NCBI RefSeq assembly: GCF_007197775.1
Contig: NZ_CP041638.1
Span: 3,658,001-3,722,000, forward strand
DNA length: 64,000 nt
Direction: 5' to 3'
Origin: Thalassotalea sp. PS06
GTDB lineage: Bacteria; Pseudomonadota; Gammaproteobacteria; Enterobacterales; Alteromonadaceae
Shown: positions 54,231-62,500 of the stretch, piece by piece
Layout: every line of letters begins with the position of its first letter
Position numbering within the stretch: the first letter of the stretch is position 1
Made by a program: the position numbers and the translations under genes
The notes under the pieces: generated by a model
The model's database searches: none
What the model was told of the DNA's origin: nothing
Seen by the model: only the letters and a program-made list of their open reading frames with translations

Positions 54231-54630
54231 TTGAAGTCTCCTTGTGGCTATTCAGCCTTTATTATTTTTTCCTTTGTAATGCCGGTAAATTTCGGCAAAA
54301 CAAGATGTTACGGGGGACAGCGAGATGCTCGTCGTTATGCCTGTAGTATAGCCATAAGCATGCAAATACCGTAGTTCAAAGATTAACACAAAACTTCGGC
54401 CAATTCGTATAGCCCTGAAGATTAACTGACTGGAATTTGCGATGGATCAGTGAAGACGAGGTTTTAAACACAAAAATCATCACGAATTTGTATCCAAACT
54501 GGCTCTTACCCCTTGAGAATAGTATGATAACCCCCATACTTGAGTTAATTAGTCAGGTATAGGGCAAATAATCCCATTTTTAGGGGGTCTATTGACCTAT
54601 ATACCGAATCAGGCGCGAGAGAAGCTAACT
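54231..54630. promoter_or_regulatory. nfuA upstream region
   Basis: 400 bp. No gene beyond the frames of nfuA. It contains an IscR type 1 site at 54536-54560 and otherwise no clear promoter boxes; the site probably overlaps the promoter. Confidence 0.5.
54536..54560 (+). promoter_or_regulatory. IscR type 1 binding site
   Basis: A 25-bp sequence beginning ATACTTGAG and ending TTAGTCAGGTAT. It agrees with the published type 1 IscR consensus at 23 of 25 positions when compared by hand. It is 70 bp before the nfuA ATG, consistent with IscR repression of Fe-S genes. Confidence 0.65.
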
Positions 54631-55209
54631 ATGATCCAAATTTCCGATACGGCACAAGAGCATTTTGTAAAGTTACTGTCACAACAGGCAGAAGGCACCT
54701 GTATCCGTGTATTTGTTGTAAACCCCGGTACTGCACAGGCTGAATGTGGTGTTTCATATTGTCCGGTTGAGGCCATTGAGCCTGATGACATTCGTATCGA
54801 ATACAAAGGCTTTGCAGTCTTGGTTGATAAAGACAGCGAAAAATTCCTGGTTGATGCGGAAATTGATTTCGTTTCTGACCAAATGGGCTCGCAATTAACT
54901 CTGAAAGCTCCGAACGCGAAATTGCGTAAAGTTGCCGATGATGCACCGTTATTCGAGCGCGTAAACTACTTCCTGCAAGCCGAAGTTAATCCACAGCTTG
55001 CTGGCCACGGCGGTGAATGTTCATTAATGGAAATCACTGACGATGGTTATGCCATCCTACAATTCGGTGGCGGCTGTAATGGTTGTGCGCAAGTTGATTA
55101 CACCTTGAAAGAAGGTATCGAGAAGCAACTTCTTGAAGAAATGGGCGACGAGCTGAAAGGCGTGCGCGACATGACTGAACATCAGCGCGGTGAGCATAGT
55201 TACTACTAA
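54631..55209 (+). CDS. nfuA: NfuA Fe-S biogenesis protein
   Basis: A 192-aa Fe-S carrier. An N-terminal A-type-like domain ([20 protein letters not shown]) is followed by the C-terminal Nfu domain with CxxC at Cys149 and Cys152 ([11 protein letters not shown]), the positions of E. coli NfuA. It holds a [4Fe-4S] cluster and hands it to apoproteins under stress. The ATG at 54631 gives the family length; the frame extends 13 codons upstream. An IscR-type site is upstream. Confidence 0.96.
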   Translation: MIQISDTAQEHFVKLLSQQAEGTCIRVFVVNPGTAQAECGVSYCPVEAIEPDDIRIEYKGFAVLVDKDSEKFLVDAEIDFVSDQMGSQLTLKAPNAKLRKVADDAPLFERVNYFLQAEVNPQLAGHGGECSLMEITDDGYAILQFGGGCNGCAQVDYTLKEGIEKQLLEEMGDELKGVRDMTEHQRGEHSYY

Positions 55210-55484
55210 GGTGGAATGCCGTTAAGGTGGAAGTAGAAGGTGGGAGGTTATGATCATGGACGATCGGTATGCCGAAAATGCACTAATACATGGAAGTATG
55301 TAGTTAGAATAACGCACTAATACATGGATGTATGTTGTTAGAATAACTCAGGAACAGTTATCGGGGAGCAATTATCGAGGAGCATATTTTCGGTGGAAGT
55401 ATTCTCCATAACTTTCCCCGCTACACTTGAATTGAAAGGCGACATGAGTCGCCTTTTTTATGCCTGTACTAAAGTGAACGCAAC
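55210..55484. other. Gap before the REP array
   Basis: No gene; short repeated word CACTAATACATGGA (two copies at about 55283 and 55316) and, near 55433-55456, a short hairpin-like AAAGGCGACATGAGTCGCCTT with a following T-run, which could be the nfuA terminator. Confidence 0.5.
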
Positions 55485-56050
55485 CGTCATTCCGGACTCC
55501 GATCCGGAATCTAAGAACGAGATACCGGGCGCCCCCGGTATGACGTTGGGGGTCGGTAGATGGTGTCTAGACGTTAAATCCGACCTAATCTTTGCAACTC
55601 TAGCAACAAAATAGCGTCTTTCCGGACCCCGAACCGGAATCTAAGAACGAGATACCGGCCGCCGCCGGTATGACGTTGGGGGTCGGTAGATGGTGTCGAG
55701 ACGTTAAATCCGACCTAATATTTGCAACTCTAGCAACAAAACAGCGTCATTCCGGACTCCGATCCGGAATCTAAGAACGAGATACCGGCCGCCGCCGGTA
55801 TGACGTTGGGGGTTGGTAGATGGTGTCGAGACGTTAAATCCGACCTAATCTTTGCAACTCTAGCAACAAAACAGCGTCTTTCTGGACCCCGATCCGGAAT
55901 CTAAGAACGAGATACCGGCCGCCGCCGGCATGACGTTGGGTTCGGTAGATGGTGTCGAGACGTTAAATCCGACCTAATCTTTGCAACTCTAGCAACAAAA
56001 CAGCGTCTTTCCGGACCCCGATCCGGAATCTCTAGCTAAACTCATAGAAC
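55485..56050. repeat. 130-bp REP tandem array (left)
   Basis: Repeated REP pairs. CGTCAT/CGTCTT starts lie at 55485, 55615, 55745, 55875 and 56004 (period 129-130). Each unit holds two palindromes, TCCGGAC...ATCCGGAATC and ACCGGCC...GCCGGTATGACG, plus unique-looking filler (CTTTGCAACTCTAGCAACAA). No coding sequence. Confidence 0.85.
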
Positions 56051-56072
56051 CAATGTTGAAAAGGACTTCATC

Positions 56073-56360
56073 ATGAAACAGCCCGCCGTATACATACTTA
56101 CAAATAAGAAAAACTCCGTGTTGTATATCGGAGTAACCAGTAATTTACCGCAACGCATCTATCAGCACAGAGAAAAACTCGTAGAGGGCTTCAGTAAGAG
56201 ATACAACCTAACGAAGCTCGTCTATTTTGAGCTCTTCGACGATCTAGAAAACGCGATAACTCGTGAGAAAAGAATGAAAGACTGGCATCGTCAATGGAAG
56301 GTTAATCTTATCGAGAAAAACAATCCCGATTGGCGAGATTTGTATCCGGAGATACTTTAG
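56073..56360 (+). CDS. Small GIY-YIG nuclease-like protein
   Basis: 95 aa with the GIY-YIG core: VYILTNKKNSVLYIGVTSNL (9-28 region), the Arg in LPQRIYQH, and Glu in the C-terminal helix (ITREKRMKDWH). It is the YhbQ/UPF0213-type single-domain class, often near REP or mobile DNA. The gene is embedded in REP arrays on both sides, and a REP begins at its stop. The role is uncertain; it may be a stand-alone endonuclease or repair factor. Confidence 0.82.
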   Translation: MKQPAVYILTNKKNSVLYIGVTSNLPQRIYQHREKLVEGFSKRYNLTKLVYFELFDDLENAITREKRMKDWHRQWKVNLIEKNNPDWRDLYPEIL

Positions 56361-57115
56361 ATACCGGCATACGCCGGTATGACGATGGGGGTGGTATTCT
56401 GCAACTCTAGCAACAAACTAGCGTCATTCCGGACTCCGATCCGGAATCTAAAATCAAGAGCAGATACCGGCCGCCGCCGGTATGACGTTGGGGTAGTATG
56501 AAGGTGGGGGGGTATTCTGCAACCCTAGCAGCAGACTAGCGTCATTCCGGACTCCGATCCGGAATCTAAGAACGAGATACCGGCCGCCGCCGGTATGACG
56601 TTAAGGATTCGTATGACGATGGGGGTGGTATTCTGCAACCCTAGCAGCAGACTAGCGTCATTCCGGACTCCGATCCGGAATCTAAAATCAAGAGCAGATA
56701 CCGGCCGCCGCCGGTATGACGTTGGGGTAGTATGAAGGTGGGGGGGTATTCTGCAACCCTAGCAACAGACTAGCGTCATTCCGGACTCCGATCCGGAATC
56801 TAAGAACGAGATACCGGCCTCGGCAATTGCTCCATGCATTGCTCTACCTCCCACATCCATGTAGTCGTACGCCGGTATGACGTTGGGGTTAGTATTTTGC
56901 AATTCAAGTGACAAGCTAGCGTCATTCCGGACTCCGATCCGGAATCTAAAAACGAGATACCGGCCTCGGCAATTGCTCCATGCATTGCTCTACCTCCCAC
57001 ATCCATGTAGTCTTACGCCGGTATGACGTTTGGGGTTGGTATGACGTTTGGGGTTGGTATGACGTTTGGTGCTGGTATGACGTTTGAGGTGGGTATGACG
57101 TTTAGGGGGTGAAGG
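56361..57115. repeat. REP tandem array (right), including loop-expanded units
   Basis: CGTCATTCC starts at 56422, 56540, 56656, 56774 and 56920. The last two unit interiors carry an identical insert (CGGCAATTGCTCCATGCATT and so on, 56819-56866 and 56966-57013) in the ACCGGC...GCCGGT loop. Short repeated GTATGACGTTTGGGGTTG words end the array near 57050. Confidence 0.8.
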
Positions 57116-57186
57116 TGATCAGCTGAGGGCAGTCTGACTGAATCGACGACCAACAAAAGGCGATTCTTTGTCGACTTCCGTCCTTC

Positions 57187-58827
57187 CTAATCGCCGCCCA
57201 GCGACAGGCGATTAAACACCATATCCCGATAAGCATGATTATCGCGAACCTTGTCACTAAACGGGCGCAGGGTAAAGCCGGTAACCTGTTGTTCGGCATC
57301 GACAACAAACTCGATAAATGCCGGTGAGGCGGCATTCCGGTCATCAAAATTAATCACAAAGGTATGCTGATCAAACGGCGTTAGCTTGCCCTTTAAATTC
57401 ACCATTTTTTCAAATTCAATTCTAAGCTCTGACTGCTCTAAATCCTTGGTACCCGATTTCGCCTGAGTGATATTCACACCACCGTACCAGACATCAGCAT
57501 ACTCGCCAGCATAGGCGTTTTCTTCGAAAAGAACCGTATTCGAGCCTTGCGGTGTCGATAAATTAGCCAGATAACGCTGCTCTGCCTGTTGTTGATATTG
57601 GTAGTAATCAGCAACCCAATCGGTTTCATCCTCAGGTTTCAAATAAGCACTCAAAATTTCCTGCATCATCGCCCCGCGCAATGAGCCGTTGGAGCCATTA
57701 TTTAATAAAATAACCCCCAGCTGTTGCTCGGGCACCAGCGCCAGATACGCCTGCATACCGGATAAGGTACCGGTATGAGAGATAACCTGATGGCCATACA
57801 TATCGTTTTTGCGCCAGCCAAGAGCATAGGTTTTGAAATGACTCTGGGTTCGCTCAGCTTCCCGTTTAGACATAGATAAAATGGTCTCAGAGCGCCACAT
57901 CTGCGCTAACTGTTTTTTCGAGAATAAAGCCTCACCTGAATCCGTTTTACCGTCGTTGAGCAGTAGCTTCATCCACTCAGCCATACCCGAAACATTGCAA
58001 ACCAATCCACCCGCCGCGGCCGAAACCGTTGCCTTACCCTGTATGCCATTTCGGTCGATGGCAAACAAATCCCCGGCTACATCGCCGTGCGGCGTGGCTA
58101 TATTATTCATAGCGTCAGCTGGCATATCGCCGGCAAAACAATTCATCCCAAGTGGCGCGAATAGGCGCAGGTCAACAAAGTCTTCATAAGGCATACCAGA
58201 CACCCGCTCAACAATCTCACCAGCAGTAATATAAAACACATTGCTGTAGGCGTACTGGCTGCGAAAGCCATATTTAGGGGTTAAGTATTTAAGGCTATCG
58301 ATAATTTCCTGACGACTAAAACCACTCGGCTCCGGCCACAGCAAACTGTCGCCAGCACCACCCACTAAACCACTGCGATGAACCAACAGATCCTTAACGG
58401 TAAATTCATCACTCACCCAATCCTGCTGCATCTGAAACTCAGGAATATACTCAGTGACCTTGTCATCCCAATCGATTTTGCCTTCATCCACTAAGATAGC
58501 CAGAGCCGCGGAGGTAAAAGCTTTAGACGTGGACGCCAAACGAAATAAGGTATCTTGATCAACGGTATCTGGTTGTTCAAAATCGCGCACCCCATAGCCT
58601 TGCAGATGCACGACTTCACCACGATGGACAATGCCCACCGCCACACCTGGTACATAAAACTGAGCTAAGGCACGTTCGGATAATAGATTGAGATCCGCTT
58701 TCGGTATCGCCAGATAAGGTGCTTGGTTGTCAATTTTTGAGGCACAACCAGCAAGAGAAAATAGTGTCGCGGCAGCGAGTAAAGATAGGAAAGGATTACG
58801 TTGGAAAACAGAGGAGAGTAACTTCAT
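57187..58827 (-). CDS. Serine hydrolase lipoprotein (beta-lactamase class C-like)
   Basis: 546 aa. Lipoprotein signal (lipobox LAGC at residue 25-28), so anchored in a membrane. The SxxK motif is STSK (99-102) in LFRLASTSKAFTSAALAIL; YSN (194-196) fits the second motif; HTG (HTGTLSGM) is the KTG-like third. It belongs to the S12/class C family that includes esterases, D-aminopeptidases and true beta-lactamases; the last cannot be claimed from sequence alone. The C-terminal 150 residues form an extra beta domain (YAGEYADVWYGGVNITQAK). Confidence 0.87.
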   Translation of the reverse strand: MKLLSSVFQRNPFLSLLAAATLFSLAGCASKIDNQAPYLAIPKADLNLLSERALAQFYVPGVAVGIVHRGEVVHLQGYGVRDFEQPDTVDQDTLFRLASTSKAFTSAALAILVDEGKIDWDDKVTEYIPEFQMQQDWVSDEFTVKDLLVHRSGLVGGAGDSLLWPEPSGFSRQEIIDSLKYLTPKYGFRSQYAYSNVFYITAGEIVERVSGMPYEDFVDLRLFAPLGMNCFAGDMPADAMNNIATPHGDVAGDLFAIDRNGIQGKATVSAAAGGLVCNVSGMAEWMKLLLNDGKTDSGEALFSKKQLAQMWRSETILSMSKREAERTQSHFKTYALGWRKNDMYGHQVISHTGTLSGMQAYLALVPEQQLGVILLNNGSNGSLRGAMMQEILSAYLKPEDETDWVADYYQYQQQAEQRYLANLSTPQGSNTVLFEENAYAGEYADVWYGGVNITQAKSGTKDLEQSELRIEFEKMVNLKGKLTPFDQHTFVINFDDRNAASPAFIEFVVDAEQQVTGFTLRPFSDKVRDNHAYRDMVFNRLSLGGD

Positions 58828-59275
58828 AACTATATGCTTATTCAGAGCCAGATAAATAGGGTTAACCTATCATGCAATAAGCAAAGAGGATATTCCAGAT
58901 AAAACCAACCATGGGGAATAATTTATTCTAACGTATGTTTTGAAGTAGCTTTAATTCCGAATAAAAACACCATCTTTAATGATATCAAGGTTGATTGGCG
59001 CTATCTGTGCCTTGTTGTTGCTAAGCAAACTACACGACCAACAATTACAAAACCTCAATCCTCGCTACAGTGCAGATCTTTCTTTTAAAATTCATTTTAT
59101 CTGCCTTGCGTCATAACTAATTGCCAACAATACTAAGTACTTGTAGCAAAACATAGCTTTGCCACACCGCATGGTTGCAGTCACTATCCAAGACGTTTTT
59201 GACACCCGGTCAGGAGATCGAGTCTGAGTACCCACCTCAGACAGACTACTTGTCAACGTGGGTTGGAGAGAGATA
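58828..59275. other. Intergenic, no feature seen
   Basis: 448 bp divergent region between the serine hydrolase and the PH-domain gene. No repeats or palindromes stand out. The end has GGAGAG 6 nt before the 59276 ATG. Confidence 0.45.
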
Positions 59276-59698
59276 ATGGCTGATGAAAAAGACGTCTGGC
59301 GAGGTACACCTTCGCAAGTCATCAATATGGGCTCCTATATACTATTAGGGCTGTTTTTCTGGCTTGTCATTCCACTGTTTATCATGCTGTGGAAATGGCT
59401 GCAGGTGAAAAACATGAAATATGAACTCACCACCCAACGCCTTCGCACCCACCATGGCGTATTCAATAAAGAAATCGACGAGTTGGAGCTTTATCGGATC
59501 CGTGATTATCGTCTTGATCAGCCATTTTTCCTGCGCATGTTTTCAAAAAGCAATATCGAGATGGCAACATCTGATCGTACTCACCCTAAAGTTACCATTC
59601 GAGCCGTTGATAATGGCGAAGAAATTCGCGAGATGCTCAGAACCTATGTGGAAGAATGTCGAACCCGCAAAGGTGTACGTGAATTTGATGTGGATTGA
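59276..59698 (+). CDS. PH-domain membrane protein (YdbS-like)
   Basis: 140 aa from the ATG at 59276. Two adjacent TM-like stretches (YILLGLFFWLVIPLFIMLWK) are followed by a bacterial PH domain (YELTTQRLRTHHGVFNKEID, then ELELYRIRDYRLDQPFF and IEMATSDRTHPKVTIRAVDN). It follows the family architecture of short YdbS/YdbT-like proteins, with one PH domain. Function is unknown, possibly envelope-related. A small membrane protein is 8 bp downstream, so they form one operon. Confidence 0.83.
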   Translation: MADEKDVWRGTPSQVINMGSYILLGLFFWLVIPLFIMLWKWLQVKNMKYELTTQRLRTHHGVFNKEIDELELYRIRDYRLDQPFFLRMFSKSNIEMATSDRTHPKVTIRAVDNGEEIREMLRTYVEECRTRKGVREFDVD

Positions 59699-59706
59699 GG
59701 TGAGGT

Positions 59707-59919
59707 ATGACTAGCTTTCAAATTATCGTTCTAATCGTTGGCGCCTGTTTGTTACTGCTGGGTGGGTTTTCTGGTATTGCTATCTTTATCCGGGCCTTGA
59801 AAATCTCTGATAAATTTGGCGACGAAACCAATGTTGGCTCGCTATGGGGTCTATTTATGCTGGGTATTGCCGCTGGTTTGCTATTAACCTGGTGGGCATT
59901 AAGAACTCCCGGCGGCTAG
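59707..59919 (+). CDS. Small membrane protein, two TM helices
   Basis: 70 aa. TM1 (IIVLIVGACLLLLGGFSGIA) and TM2 (GLFMLGIAAGLLLTWWAL) flank a short charged loop. A GAGGTGAGG precedes the ATG. No domain is recognised; it is translationally near the PH-domain gene and probably its partner. Confidence 0.65.
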   Translation: MTSFQIIVLIVGACLLLLGGFSGIAIFIRALKISDKFGDETNVGSLWGLFMLGIAAGLLLTWWALRTPGG

Positions 59920-60000
59920 GGAACTTACTGGGCACGACATTAGCACCGGGTAGCAGCTACCATTAAATCATACTGTTAGTTGATTAATGGAGATGTCTAA

Positions 60001-60668
60001 ATGGCATTCACAGGAAGTTGTTAATAACAATTCCATTAAATTTTTGCGCAACTTGGTATTTGCGGCGCTGTTCAATATCAGTTTTCTGATTTTGGTAACG
60101 AAATCGCCCATTGCCACTGTTCCATATGTCACAAATTCGTGTCGAAAATTCCATGGCGCCGCCTTTATACCAATCACATTAAATTATTGCTCACTCAGTG
60201 AGAATTTAAAGGCTTTTAGACAAGGCTTTGATTGCAGAGAATGGTTATTCCATTTTCAAAATTAGCCAAAATCAGTAACGCAGGATAAACGCCTTTAAAA
60301 CTCACCCGAAGGGAGTTAGTGAGAGGCCCTAACTCTGAGTTGTGCACAAACTTAGTGTGATTGGTATTAGTACCTTTGTGCCGGCAGCCATGGTCGACCT
60401 TTGCTGGTTAAAAGGTGAGCCACAACGTACTACCTTTACCGCTGAAAATGGCAGCAAACGTCAATTTTGCAAAACCTGCGGCTCAAGCCTTACTTGTCAA
60501 TCGGCAAGCAGTGATGATTCTCTGGAAATCGCTCTGGCAATACTAGATTCATCGCATTCGTTCGAAGATAAACACCCACAACCTGATGCCCATGTGCATA
60601 TATCTTCCAAGGTAGAATGGTTTGAAATTAACGATTCATTACCTCAATACCGAAACGTTCGAGAGTAG
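60001..60668 (+). pseudogene. GFA-domain (glutathione-dependent formaldehyde-activating type) gene, disrupted
   Basis: The reading frames together encode a GFA-family zinc protein: MAFTGSC, then CGAVQYQFSDFGNEIAHCHC, CRKFHGAAF, STFVPAAMVDLCWLKGE and FCKTCGSSLTC, with the conserved zinc cysteines. Three lesions break it: an insert with in-frame stops at 60022-60060, a 13-nt imperfect duplication at 60127-60152 that shifts the frame, and a 199-bp MITE at 60168-60366. Removing the MITE with its TTA duplicate restores GCC-GCC-TTT-AGT-ACC. The gene is therefore dead; the family acts in small-molecule thiol chemistry. Confidence 0.85.
60168..60366. repeat. MITE with 3-bp target duplication (inside GFA pseudogene)
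   Basis: 199 bp with 11-bp perfect terminal inverted repeats TACCAATCACA / TGTGATTGGTA and direct TTA flanks (60165-60167 and 60367-60369). No transposase inside. It is homologous to 51378-51650. Confidence 0.88.
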
Positions 60669-60706
60669 CTATACTTTTCTGTGAAAATTCGGACTTGGAG
60701 ATGGCT

Positions 60707-61075
60707 ATGATTGAAGAACTGCCACAAAGTGAAGGTAAATATTTCGGGGTAAAGCTTTCCGGCAAGCTTGAATTCGATGAAGAGCGAAAATGGCTGACCG
60801 AGCTGGATAACCGAGTAGCAGAACATGGTAAGGTTCGACTGTTATTGCAACTGGATGATGGTGCTGGCTGGGGTTTTAAAGCAGGCTGGGAAGATATTAA
60901 ATGGGTTTTCCACAACATCAAAAACATTGAAAAAGTCGCGGTCATTTCTGACTCGAAAGTCTGGGAATGGTTGATCAAAGTCGATGCCGTCTTCGCTAAA
61001 ATCGTTAATATTGAAGAAAGTCATTTTCATCAAAGTGAAATGGAAGAGGCCTGGGCCTGGTTAAAGTCCGGTTAG
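60707..61075 (+). CDS. STAS/SpoIIAA-like protein
   Basis: 122 aa from the ATG at 60707 (GGAG 6 nt upstream). EGKYFGVKLSGKLEFDEERK, then GKVRLLLQLDDGAGWGFKAG and VAVISDSKVWEWLIKVD match the SpoIIAA-like (STAS-related) family of stand-alone cytoplasmic proteins, with unknown physiology. It starts 38 bp after the GFA pseudogene. Confidence 0.75.
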   Translation: MIEELPQSEGKYFGVKLSGKLEFDEERKWLTELDNRVAEHGKVRLLLQLDDGAGWGFKAGWEDIKWVFHNIKNIEKVAVISDSKVWEWLIKVDAVFAKIVNIEESHFHQSEMEEAWAWLKSG

Positions 61076-61341
61076 AGTTAACCGAGTTATTAGGGCGAAT
61101 AGGGGATGCGGTACACAACCACGTACAACGACCTCTTAATACATCTCATATGTACCGCATAAAACAGTAACTGAAAATAATTTGTTTGGCGTCTTTGTTG
61201 AGTATAGACAAAGAATCTGATGACAAGTAACCAAATTTCCAGTCTATATACCGGTTACGACATAGCGACAAATTTGCCCCTCCTGCTTGCTCCCTCTGCT
61301 ACAACTGCTAAATTTTTAGGAAAGGTGTTGGAGGTATCCAT
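61076..61341. other. Intergenic, no feature seen
   Basis: 266 bp between the STAS-like and ypfJ genes. No repeats or palindromes were recognised. GGAAAGG and GGAGG lie just before the ypfJ ATG. Confidence 0.4.
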
Positions 61342-62229
61342 ATGCGTTGGGAAGGTAAACGTAAGAGCAGTAATGTTGAAGACAGACGTGGTCAGAAGGT
61401 AGCGGCTGGTGCTGGTATCGGTGCGTTACTATTTCGCTTTTTGCCCTTTTTGATTCGCAGTAAGGTCGGAAGAACCTTATTGATCCTTGGTGTTGTGGTA
61501 TTTTTTGGCAGCCGCTTTCTCGGTATTGATATGGCACCGGGGTTATCATCAGGTGGTGGATCTCAAGAGCCGGCGCAATTAACCCCAGAACAGCAACGTA
61601 TGGGCGATTTTGTCTCGGTTATCCTCGCCGATACCGAACAAACCTGGCACAGCATCCTTGAACCTAGAGACATTCCCTACCGTGAACCCAAACTTATCTT
61701 ATTTACCAGCCAGGTAAACTCAGCCTGCGGTTTAGCCAGTGCTGCGGTTGGTCCGTTTTACTGTCCCGGCGATGAGCAGGTTTATATCGATTTGTCTTTT
61801 TTTCAGGATCTGGCAAATCGTCACGGCGCCCCTGGCGACTTTGCCCAGGCATACGTGATAGCCCATGAAGTCGGCCATCATGTGCAAAATGTATTAGGCA
61901 CATCCGATAAAGTGCATCGTGCCCAGCAAATGTCATCAAAAGTCGAAGGCAATAAGATGTCGGTTAAGTTGGAATTACAAGCTGATTGCTATGCTGGGGT
62001 TTGGGGATATCATGCCAATACTAAGCGGCAAATGCTGGATCCCGGCGATCTCGAAGAAGCGCTTGTCGCCGCCTCTGCTATTGGTGATGACAGATTGCAA
62101 AAAGAGGCCACCGGCAGGGTAACCCCGGATAGTTTTACCCATGGTACTTCCGAGCAGCGGGTTGCCTGGTTTAGGCGAGGCTTTGAAAGTGGTGACATTA
62201 CTCAATGCGATACTTTTTCCGGACGTTGA
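61342..62229 (+). CDS. ypfJ: YpfJ-type neutral zinc metallopeptidase
   Basis: 295 aa. The family N-terminus MRWEGKRKSSNVEDRR precedes a TM helix (TLLILGVVVFFGSRFLG), and the metallopeptidase body has HEVGH (175-179) in AYVIAHEVGHHVQNVLG, CGLASAAVGPFYCPGDEQVY and LELQADCYAGVWG. It is a predicted membrane-anchored periplasmic protease; physiological substrates are unknown. A GGAGG-like sequence lies upstream of the ATG. Confidence 0.92.
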   Translation: MRWEGKRKSSNVEDRRGQKVAAGAGIGALLFRFLPFLIRSKVGRTLLILGVVVFFGSRFLGIDMAPGLSSGGGSQEPAQLTPEQQRMGDFVSVILADTEQTWHSILEPRDIPYREPKLILFTSQVNSACGLASAAVGPFYCPGDEQVYIDLSFFQDLANRHGAPGDFAQAYVIAHEVGHHVQNVLGTSDKVHRAQQMSSKVEGNKMSVKLELQADCYAGVWGYHANTKRQMLDPGDLEEALVAASAIGDDRLQKEATGRVTPDSFTHGTSEQRVAWFRRGFESGDITQCDTFSGR

Positions 62230-62500
62230 TAGCGATACGGCCGCTTCAAACTGCAAATATGACAAGCTTTCGAGCCCTTTAGTATGAATACGTATGCAAT
62301 AATTTGTCAGCGCAGCCTTGACCACGTACTTTGCTCCCTTATAAATTAAAAATACCAATCTCGCTAAGCGCTTTTTTTACTCTGTGAACATTTAATGAAA
62401 TTGGTATAAATTCATCCTTCTGTGATCATATGAGTTGGCGCGCCAATAATAATTAACAAAAGCCCACATCGCACAGATAAAAACAACAAGTGAGCCCTCC
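62230..62500. repeat. Intergenic with a small MITE relic
   Basis: The pair TACCAAT / ATTGGTA at about 62354-62407 resembles the ends of the 60168 MITE with almost nothing between. No gene. Confidence 0.45.

Noticed and set aside
55485..57115. CRISPR-like repeated array
   Set aside because: Units are 117-130 bp with internal palindromes and no unique spacers of regular length, and no cas genes are near. It is a REP array.
57187..58827. True beta-lactamase (antibiotic resistance)
   Set aside because: Motifs show only the class C/S12 fold. Lipid anchoring and the extra C-terminal domain fit esterases or peptidases just as well.
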